The notes beneath the pieces were generated by a model. It did not search any database, was not told the origin of the DNA, and saw only the letters and a list, made by a program, of their open reading frames with translations. This document shows positions 1 to 5,606 of a stretch of 64,000 bases of DNA, one piece after another (position 1 is the stretch's first letter; every line of letters starts with the position of its first letter). The position numbers were made by a program, and so were the translations under genes. Location of the stretch: positions 4,898,001 to 4,962,000 of the forward strand of contig OZ271831.1 of the NCBI GenBank assembly GCA_965601455.1, read 5' to 3'. The stretch comes from JANQEU01 sp965601455. GTDB taxonomy: Bacteria; Bacteroidota; Bacteroidia; Cytophagales; Cyclobacteriaceae.

Positions 1-1081
1 AGGAGGTGTGGTGATTTTCATTCCACAAATTACCCTGCTGTTTACCTTCATATTCATCCTCGAAGAGTCAGGGTATATGGCAAGGATTGTATTCATTATG
101 GACAGACTAATGAGACCTTTCGGGCTAAATGGAAGAAGTGTTGTTCCCTTAATCTCAGGTGTAGCCTGCGCCATTCCTGCAATTATGGCCACCCGTACAA
201 TAGAAAACTGGAAGGAGCGATTGATAACGATAATGGTCACGCCCCTCATGAGTTGTTCAGCTCGGTTACCGGTATACACATTATTGATAGCATTGGTAGT
301 GCCAGACGTTAGTATCTGGATTTTTAATCTAAAGGGATTAGTTCTACTTGGATTATATCTAATAGGTACGGTCGCAGCCTTAATGGCAGCAATCGTTTTT
401 AGATACATCATTCGGTCTAAGGCGAGAAGCTTCTTGGTTATGGAGTTACCTTCATTTCGAATGCCGAGATGGAATAACCTGACGGTTACGATTCTTGAGA
501 AGGTTAAAATATTTGTATTCGAAGCTGGTAGGGTGATACTAGCAATATCCGTTATTCTTTGGGTTCTTGCTTCCTATGGACCTCCAGGACGAATGGATAG
601 TGCTGTGGAGCGGTTGACTATGTCTGAATATCCCGATGAAGCCCAATACGAAAAGCAGGTTTCCTCTACACGACTAGCTAATTCATATATAGGTATTTTA
701 GGAAATGCTATTGAACCGGTCATACGGCCGTTGGGTTATAACTGGCAGATCGGCATAGCCCTAATTACTTCGTTCGCGGCTCGGGAAGTCTTCGTTGGTT
801 CGATGGCAACCATTTATAGTGTAGGAGAAGATTTTGAGGCAGATGAGTCTTTATTGCAACGAATGAAAAACGAGCAAAATCCGGTAACAGGGGAGAAGGT
901 CTATACGTTGGCTTCAGGGATCTCATTGATGATTTTCTACGCCTTTGCCATGCAATGCATGAGTACTCTGGCAATTGTTCTCCGTGAAACGAAATCATGG
1001 AAATGGCCGTTAATCCAACTTGGGTATATGACCCTTCTTGCTTACGTTTCAGCATTGATTACCTTTCAACTATTGAATTAG
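1..1081 (+). CDS. feoB: Ferrous iron transport protein B, C-terminal part (cut by window start)
   Basis: This is the membrane permease half of FeoB, the GTP-driven inner-membrane Fe(II) importer. The reading frame is open to the left edge, so the G domain lies outside the window. Visible are the GGV-VIFIPQI gate-like segment, LEESGYMARIVFIMDR with the following GLNGRSVVPLISGVACAIPAI stretch (conserved Cys in a membrane helix), and the later FAAREVFVGSM block, all typical of FeoB permease domains. Several hydrophobic helices follow to the C terminus. The next gene, a FeoB-associated Cys-rich protein, starts 1 base after the stop, which supports the call. Only the missing N terminus is uncertain. 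Confidence 0.96.
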   Translation, partial: GGVVIFIPQITLLFTFIFILEESGYMARIVFIMDRLMRPFGLNGRSVVPLISGVACAIPAIMATRTIENWKERLITIMVTPLMSCSARLPVYTLLIALVVPDVSIWIFNLKGLVLLGLYLIGTVAALMAAIVFRYIIRSKARSFLVMELPSFRMPRWNNLTVTILEKVKIFVFEAGRVILAISVILWVLASYGPPGRMDSAVERLTMSEYPDEAQYEKQVSSTRLANSYIGILGNAIEPVIRPLGYNWQIGIALITSFAAREVFVGSMATIYSVGEDFEADESLLQRMKNEQNPVTGEKVYTLASGISLMIFYAFAMQCMSTLAIVLRETKSWKWPLIQLGYMTLLAYVSALITFQLLN

Positions 1082-1082
1082 C

Positions 1083-1220
1083 ATGCAGCTACTTTTAGTG
1101 ATCATAGTGTTCTTCATCGCAATTGCTTTCATAGGCCGTAAACTGTTTATCAACTTCTTCAGCAAGGAACACAACTGTGAAGGGTGTGCCGTTTCCCAGA
1201 TGCACCAGAAGAAAAGCTAG
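1083..1220 (+). CDS. FeoB-associated Cys-rich membrane protein (45 aa)
   Basis: Small protein of 45 residues beginning one base after the feoB stop. It has one N-terminal transmembrane helix (MQLLLVIIVFFIAIAFIG) followed by a short basic tail containing a CEGC motif and a His-containing end. This architecture matches the FeoB-associated Cys-rich membrane protein family found downstream of feoB in many bacteria. It may help FeoB function or bind Fe(II); that role is inferred from family and position. Translation is almost certainly coupled to feoB. Confidence 0.85.
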   Translation: MQLLLVIIVFFIAIAFIGRKLFINFFSKEHNCEGCAVSQMHQKKS

Positions 1221-1226
1221 TGACAT

Positions 1227-1248
1227 ATATCACTACTTCTAGTGATAT
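1227..1248 (+). terminator. Stem-loop after the feoB operon
   Basis: Perfect 9-bp inverted repeat ATATCACTA / TAGTGATAT with a CTTC loop, starting 7 bases after the last feo-operon stop codon and followed by GCATTTT. The stem is AT-rich and the T-run short, so it is either a weak intrinsic terminator or an mRNA 3-prime protecting hairpin. Confidence 0.45.
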
Positions 1249-1270
1249 GCATTTTGGCTAGAGATAGCTA

Positions 1271-1301
1271 TTTGAGAGATTTTTGGCAGACCTTACATTT
1301 G
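1271..1301 (+). promoter_or_regulatory. Bacteroidota-type promoter of the Cys-rich/113-aa gene pair
   Basis: TTTG at 1271-1274, a 19-bp spacer, then TACATTTG at 1294-1301: an exact match to the Bacteroidota sigma-A pattern (TTTG, 19-21 bp, TAnnTTTG). Transcription should start near 1307, inside the palindrome at 1307-1325. Confidence 0.65.
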
Positions 1302-1306
1302 CTATA

Positions 1307-1325
1307 ATTTGGAATGATTCTAAAT
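1307..1325. promoter_or_regulatory. 19-bp palindrome, putative metal-regulator operator (site 1)
   Basis: ATTTGGAATGATTCTAAAT is a 9-1-9 inverted repeat with 8 of 9 base pairs matching. The core has the 7-1-7 layout used by Fur-family regulators. It lies at the predicted transcription start of the Cys-rich gene pair, a position expected for repression. A related site precedes ferritin. Assignment to Fur or another iron regulator is inference. Confidence 0.55.
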
Positions 1326-1332
1326 AAGCAAG

Positions 1333-1485
1333 ATGATGTTTGAAACGGAAGAGACGGAAGAATTACACATTTCATTTTTAGGCAACCGCGAAGGTCTATT
1401 AAAGACGGAAACCTGTGATTTTAAGAAGTGTTGCAAAAAGTATAAAAAGAAGGGTAAGCACTGTAAGAAGTGTCCTAAGCTATAA
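1333..1485 (+). CDS. Small Cys/Lys-rich protein (50 aa), putative metal binder
   Basis: The first half is acidic (ETEETEELHISF). The second half is very basic and carries five cysteines in the pattern C-x4-CC-x9-C-x2-C-P (TCDFKKCCKK, then GKHCKKCPK). No enzyme domain is visible; the spacing suggests a small metal or Fe-S binding knuckle, which is inference. It starts 8 bases after a palindromic operator-like site and its stop overlaps the ATG of the next gene by one base (TAATG), so the two are translationally coupled. Its position between feoB and ferritin points to iron handling. I know no experimentally assigned function. Confidence 0.75.
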   Translation: MMFETEETEELHISFLGNREGLLKTETCDFKKCCKKYKKKGKHCKKCPKL

Positions 1486-1826
1486 TGATTGACATCCAGG
1501 AACATTTGGTGTATCAAACCCAAAATGCTTCTATTCTTCAGAAGGATGATAAGGATTGCTATGAATTGCAATTCTTTCGGCAGAAGTTGGAAATACGTCC
1601 ATGCGAATTACTTGCTTTTCGTCGAAAGATTAACTCCATTGATATTGTAACACTACTGGAGTCTGACGGCTCCGATGTAGAAGTGATTCACCTTCCTTCA
1701 TGTAATCGGATTTTTGTTTTTACCATTCAAGAGATACTCGAGTTAAAGGAGCTTATCCACGGAACATTTGCCATGCTGGAGTTGAATAGTTTAATCCATA
1801 GGCAACTCAATCGCCTGGCGGTCTAA
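1485..1826 (+). CDS. Conserved hypothetical protein (113 aa) of the iron block
   Basis: Soluble protein of 113 residues without signal peptide or membrane helix. It contains two separated Cys residues (RPCELLAFRRK and LPSCNRIFVF) and ends in a predicted helical region (EILELKELIHGTFAMLELNSLIHRQL). The ATG overlaps the stop of the Cys-rich gene by one base, so the two form a strict pair. It reads toward ferritin 90 bp downstream. I do not recognise a characterised family; a regulatory or iron-storage accessory role is suggested only by context. Confidence 0.8.
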   Translation: MIDIQEHLVYQTQNASILQKDDKDCYELQFFRQKLEIRPCELLAFRRKINSIDIVTLLESDGSDVEVIHLPSCNRIFVFTIQEILELKELIHGTFAMLELNSLIHRQLNRLAV

Positions 1827-1844
1827 TTAAGAATCATTATAAAT
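1826..1844. promoter_or_regulatory. 19-bp palindrome upstream of ferritin (site 2)
   Basis: ATTAAGAATCATTATAAAT matches 15 of 19 positions of the palindrome at 1307-1325 and keeps 7 of 9 base pairs of dyad symmetry. It lies just upstream of the ferritin -33 element rather than over the start site. It overlaps a second inverted repeat, AAGAATCA (1829-1836) / TGATTCTT (1845-1852), which could alternatively be a transcript-end hairpin of the upstream gene. Confidence 0.45.
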
Positions 1845-1850
1845 TGATTC

Positions 1851-1882
1851 TTGGTGTACCCTGAGTCCAATTTTTACATTTT
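1851..1882 (+). promoter_or_regulatory. Probable ferritin promoter
   Basis: TTG at 1851-1853, a 21-bp spacer and TACATTTT at 1875-1882, one base off the TAnnTTTG consensus. It gives a leader of about 27 nt to the ferritin ATG at 1916. Confidence 0.45.
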
Positions 1883-1915
1883 TTTTGTTGTAGAACAGTC
1901 AAAAGCGATTTAGTC

Positions 1916-2455
1916 ATGAAAGACATTTTAAGAAGACACCAGATTCTCAAAGATGAGATTGTAGATATACTGAATAAGCAAATTAAAATGGAGGCACATT
2001 CTTCTGCCGCGTACCTGGCAATGGCAGCGTGGTGTGATGTAGAGGGATACGATAACAGTGCCGAGTTTTTTTTCAACCAGTCCAATGAGGAGCGTAAACA
2101 CCAACTTAAACTGTTTCATTACTTGGTAGACATGGAATGCCATGCGATATCGCCAACGGTGGATGAATCACAGCATGAATTCAACAATCTTCGTCATGTT
2201 TTTGAGAAAGCACTGGAGATGGAGATGGCGGTTACGGATTCCATTCATAACATTATGAATGTATGTCGAAAGGCCAATGATGTGGCGACAGAGGAATTTA
2301 TGCGATGGTTTGTGAATGAACAAATAGAAGAAGAATACGTGGCAAGAAGAATCCTTGAGCTATTTGACGTGTTAGGTGAAGATAAAATAGCCTTGGGAAT
2401 GTTCGAAGAACGCGTGCTTCATGTCGAATATGATCCTTTTGGAGACGAAGAATAA
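1916..2455 (+). CDS. ftnA: Ferritin (non-heme iron storage)
   Basis: Ferritin-like four-helix-bundle protein of 179 residues that oxidises Fe(II) and stores Fe(III) in a 24-mer shell. Ferroxidase ligands are in place: Glu in KMEAHSSAAYLAM, Glu and His in NEERKHQLKLF, Glu in LEMEMAV, and Gln/Glu in NEQIEEE. There is no central Met between subunits that would mark a bacterioferritin heme site. The protein is about 10 residues longer than E. coli FtnA at both ends combined. It has its own promoter-like site, an upstream palindrome shared with the preceding operon, and a strong terminator behind it. Confidence 0.94.
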   Translation: MKDILRRHQILKDEIVDILNKQIKMEAHSSAAYLAMAAWCDVEGYDNSAEFFFNQSNEERKHQLKLFHYLVDMECHAISPTVDESQHEFNNLRHVFEKALEMEMAVTDSIHNIMNVCRKANDVATEEFMRWFVNEQIEEEYVARRILELFDVLGEDKIALGMFEERVLHVEYDPFGDEE

Positions 2456-2484
2456 TTACCTTAAGAAAATGATAATATTGAAAG

Positions 2485-2510
2485 GCCGGTGATTCTTCAC
2501 CGGCTTTTTT
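2485..2510 (+). terminator. Intrinsic terminator after ferritin
   Basis: Perfect 8-bp stem GCCGGTGA / TCACCGGC with a TTCT loop, followed by six T residues. Flanking A and T residues can extend the stem to about 12 pairs. Confidence 0.93.
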
Positions 2511-2526
2511 CATTTTACAGCAATAA

Positions 2527-3894
2527 ATGAAAAAGAAAGAACGTTCGGAGTTCATCCTTAAACAACCCTTGTCGAGTATAGTCTGGAAGCTTTCACTTCC
2601 GGCGATAGCGGCTATGGTACTATTTGGACTGAATGCCTTTCTTGACGCAATTTTTGTAGGTCAGTTAATAGGTTCTACGGCACTTGCTGGAGTTGCCTTG
2701 GCGTATCCTTTATCCAATTTGATGATGGGCCTCGGTTCATGGATTGGAACCGGTGCTGGTAACGTTTTAAGTATCGCAATTGGCGCTAATGATGAGGACT
2801 TGCAGAAAAAAATTGTCGGTAGCTCCACCTTTACCGGATTTCTCTTCAGTGCAGTATTTACTTCATTGGCATGGATTTTTGCACCCTTCTTGATTGAGTC
2901 CATGGGAGGAACTGGCGAAATCCTGGATATCGGAGTCAGGTACTTCAGGATTTCAATACTTGGAACCGTTTTTTGGATTTATGCACTCACCCTGAACATG
3001 ATAATTAGAGGCGAGGGAAAAATGTTGGAGGCGGCAAAAATGATGGGTGTAGGGCTTCTGGTAAACATAGTATTAAACCCAATTTTTATCAGTGTTTTTG
3101 ACTGGGGTGTCGAGGGTGCTGCCTGGGCGACAACCGTAGGCATGATTGTTTATAGTGTACTTGGATATCGGTACTTCTTGTTAGGACGGGCGTCATTTCC
3201 ATCGAATATAAAGAAGATAGTGTTTGACCATGTAGTAATACGATTAATACTTAAGACAGGTCTCCCTGGATTCGTCATGACCTCTATGAGCCTGGTTCAG
3301 GCCTTTGTAATTTTCAATGCCATCACAGATGTGGGTACAGAAGAGGATGTGGCTTTCTTCGCTGCTTGTCATAGAGTTCTTCTATTTATGATGACACCTC
3401 TTTTTGGACTGATGAGAGCACTACAACCTGTATTGGGAATTAACTATGGTGCTGGAAATTTCGATCGGGTAAAACAGGGATTTAATGTATTCACCTGGAA
3501 CGGCCTTTTGATCATTGCGCCTTTCTGGTTGGCGATGAATGTTTTTCCAGATATTACTTTAAGGCTCATGCTTCCGGATATGACACTCACAGTACAGCAA
3601 CTTAATTACTTCCGAATTTACATATTCGTGCTACCCATTTTGCCCTTCGTATTCAATGCATTGACCTATTTCCCTGCTATCGGAAGCCCGAGGAAAGCAA
3701 GTCTTGTTGCATTAGCGAGACAAATTGTTTTTTATGTACCTGTAATGCTTGTATTGCCCAAACTTTTGGGTCTTAGTGGGGTGTATATCGGAGGAGCCAT
3801 TATTGATATTGTTGTTACAATCTGGATGATCTTTCTTGTATGGAAAAGTATGAGGGAATTAAAGGAAAAAGAGGATCCAGTACTCTACAGTTGA
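2527..3894 (+). CDS. MATE-family efflux transporter
   Basis: Cation-coupled multidrug and toxin extrusion protein with 12 predicted membrane helices in two related halves, 455 residues, the usual MATE size. The start LSLPAIAAMVLFGLNAFLDAIFVGQLIG is the family's first helix and the loop with the conserved Gly-rich GLGSWIGTGAGNVLS follows. It most resembles the MepA-like branch; the substrate is unknown. The ATG lies only 17 bases after the ferritin terminator, so its promoter must lie in or before that hairpin, or it depends on read-through. The 3-prime end overlaps the convergent HAD gene by 10 bp. Confidence 0.93.
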   Translation: MKKKERSEFILKQPLSSIVWKLSLPAIAAMVLFGLNAFLDAIFVGQLIGSTALAGVALAYPLSNLMMGLGSWIGTGAGNVLSIAIGANDEDLQKKIVGSSTFTGFLFSAVFTSLAWIFAPFLIESMGGTGEILDIGVRYFRISILGTVFWIYALTLNMIIRGEGKMLEAAKMMGVGLLVNIVLNPIFISVFDWGVEGAAWATTVGMIVYSVLGYRYFLLGRASFPSNIKKIVFDHVVIRLILKTGLPGFVMTSMSLVQAFVIFNAITDVGTEEDVAFFAACHRVLLFMMTPLFGLMRALQPVLGINYGAGNFDRVKQGFNVFTWNGLLIIAPFWLAMNVFPDITLRLMLPDMTLTVQQLNYFRIYIFVLPILPFVFNALTYFPAIGSPRKASLVALARQIVFYVPVMLVLPKLLGLSGVYIGGAIIDIVVTIWMIFLVWKSMRELKEKEDPVLYS

Positions 3895-4487
3895 ATACCC
3901 ATAGCCTTCAAATCCTTTACCAGTTGTTCTGGGGTGAAGAATCTTATTGTATTGAACCCCATCTGATCGGCACTGTTAATGTTATTCAGGTTATCATCAA
4001 TAAATATGCATTCCGCAGCCATTAGGTTAAATCGTTCCAAGAAAGCACTATAAATCGCTTGATCTGGTTTTGCAACTCCTTCCTCACCGGAAACGATAAT
4101 GCCATCCAATTCATCAAAAAATGCATAGTTGTTACGCACCAATGGGAAGGTTTCCGCGGACCAGTTCGTAAGACCAAACAAAGTGTATCCATTATTCTTA
4201 AGATCGTATAGAACATTCACAGTTCCGGCAATGGATCCCCTGATCATTTCAATCCATCGGGAGTGATAAAGTTGTATTTCATATTTGTACTCAGGGAATT
4301 CTACGCTTTTCTCCTTCACAGCTTCTTCAAAAGGTTTCCCGGCATCCATTTGTTGATTCCACTCTGGCGTACAAACATTTTGCAGAAACCAATTTATTTT
4401 TTTCTCGGCATCAAACACTTGCCGATAGAGATACCTTGGATCCCAATCCATTAGGACCCCTCCGAAATCAAATATGATTTTAACCAT
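3885..4487 (-). CDS. HAD-superfamily phosphatase (YihX-like)
   Basis: Cytosolic HAD-type hydrolase of 200 residues. Motif I is FDFGGVLMDWDP, with the nucleophilic Asp7 and the DxGGV variant seen in YihX/HAD-IA sugar-phosphate phosphatases. Motif II is LFGLTNWS, the motif III Lys lies in GVAKPD, and motif IV is IFIDDNLNNI. A helical cap sits between motifs I and II. Its ATG directly follows the TAA of the upstream glyoxalase-like gene, so the two form an operon. The substrate cannot be predicted; a sugar phosphate is typical. Confidence 0.9.
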   Translation of the reverse strand: MVKIIFDFGGVLMDWDPRYLYRQVFDAEKKINWFLQNVCTPEWNQQMDAGKPFEEAVKEKSVEFPEYKYEIQLYHSRWIEMIRGSIAGTVNVLYDLKNNGYTLFGLTNWSAETFPLVRNNYAFFDELDGIIVSGEEGVAKPDQAIYSAFLERFNLMAAECIFIDDNLNNINSADQMGFNTIRFFTPEQLVKDLKAMGIQL

Positions 4488-4868
4488 TTAGACCGTTAAC
4501 TCTACGAGATTGCCTTCCGGATCTTTGATCACACTTTCGTAATATCCATCTCCTGTTGTTCTAGGTTGACCAACGATTTCATACCCGTCGTTTAGAAGCT
4601 TAAGACTAAGGTCATCGACACTTTTTTTATCGCCCATTGAAACTGCGAAGTGTGCCAAACCCAGGCGCTCCTCTTCACCTTGGGTTTTTACATCTTCTCG
4701 TTGCATCAGTTCCAATCGGCATCCATTTTCAAATGATAGGAAATAAGAAGAAAACTTCTTTTGGGGGTTAATGTATCGATCGTTGCTAATTGCATTGAAA
4801 TAAGTTTCGTAAAAGGACTTCATTCCCTCCAGGTCTTGTACCCAAATGGCTATGTGTTCGATTCTCAT
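4488..4868 (-). CDS. VOC/glyoxalase-family protein
   Basis: Single-domain vicinal-oxygen-chelate protein of 126 residues. It starts MRIEHIAIWVQDLEGMKSFY, the classical N-terminal strand with the first metal-ligand His, and ends with DPEGNLVELTV, carrying the last ligand Glu. A central LGLAHFAVSM supplies another His. I chose the internal ATG at 4868 because it matches the family N terminus; the frame is open 14 codons further upstream. It is cotranscribed with the HAD hydrolase. The substrate is unknown; lactoylglutathione-lyase-like detoxification is one option. Confidence 0.88.
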   Translation of the reverse strand: MRIEHIAIWVQDLEGMKSFYETYFNAISNDRYINPQKKFSSYFLSFENGCRLELMQREDVKTQGEEERLGLAHFAVSMGDKKSVDDLSLKLLNDGYEIVGQPRTTGDGYYESVIKDPEGNLVELTV

Positions 4869-5008
4869 AAATGAAAGTGTTCTACCTAATAATACGGAAG
4901 ACAAGCACATTTTGATCCGAACAGTTAATCAATACATAGAAATAATGATAGGGGGACTATCGAAATATAAATAAAAAGTGAATTGAAACCGCTCTTTGTA
5001 AGTACTAT

Positions 5009-5554
5009 CTAAATCTTGATCGATTCGCTTATTCCCTTGAAGTACTCCCAGACCACTACGCCTATGGAAACAGAAATATTCAAGGAGTGCTTAGTACCAT
5101 ATTGTTCGATTTCTATTACACGGTCTGCAACCTCAATGAATTCGTCGGAAACACCGTCAACTTCGTTACCAAAAATAAGCGATACAGGCCGTTCTTTGTT
5201 TACGATTCGATCATTTGCCAGAGATTCGGATTCATCAGCTTGTTCGATAACATGGATTTCGCTTTTTCTTTCTCTGAGATACTTTATTGCGTCTTTGTTT
5301 AAATCAAAATATTTCCAGGATACGGATTCAGTAGCTCCCAAAGCGGCTTTGTTGATTTCCCGGTGTGGCGGCTTGGCTGTAATCCCGGTTAGCAGGATTT
5401 CATCAATACGAAAAGCGTCAGCGGTCCGAAATGCAGAACCTACATTCATCATACTTCTTACATTATCGAGCACAAGAATAATGGGAGCTTTTTCGGCAAC
5501 TTTGAATTGCTCGATATCTAGTCTGTTGAGTTCTTCGTTACGGAGTTTTCGCAT
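5009..5554 (-). CDS. SpoU/TrmH-family RNA 2-prime-O-methyltransferase
   Basis: SPOUT (knotted) methyltransferase of 181 residues that methylates a ribose in tRNA or rRNA using S-adenosylmethionine. Diagnostic motifs are NVGSAFRTADAF (motif 1), SLIFGNEVDGVS (motif 2) and EQYGTKHSLNISVSIGV (motif 3, the cofactor knot). It lacks the N-terminal L30e-like domain of RlmB, so a tRNA-type activity is more likely; the target nucleotide cannot be named. It is divergent from mutS with a 52-bp gap. Confidence 0.92.
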   Translation of the reverse strand: MRKLRNEELNRLDIEQFKVAEKAPIILVLDNVRSMMNVGSAFRTADAFRIDEILLTGITAKPPHREINKAALGATESVSWKYFDLNKDAIKYLRERKSEIHVIEQADESESLANDRIVNKERPVSLIFGNEVDGVSDEFIEVADRVIEIEQYGTKHSLNISVSIGVVVWEYFKGISESIKI

Positions 5555-5564
5555 GCCCGGTCCA

Positions 5565-5596
5565 TTGGTTAATATTGTCCTTCGATCGTAAATTTA
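5565..5596 (+). promoter_or_regulatory. Possible mutS promoter
   Basis: TTG at 5565-5567, a 21-bp spacer and TAAATTTA at 5589-5596, one mismatch from TAnnTTTG. The -7-like box is itself palindromic and could also serve the divergent methyltransferase gene. Confidence 0.35.
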
Positions 5597-5606
5597 GTTC
5601 TCTCTC

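Noticed and set aside
5016..5591. 191-codon open frame on the plus strand opposite the SpoU-type methyltransferase
   Set aside because: It is antisense to a gene with clear family motifs, is Ser/Ile-rich with no recognisable domain, and has no promoter of its own.
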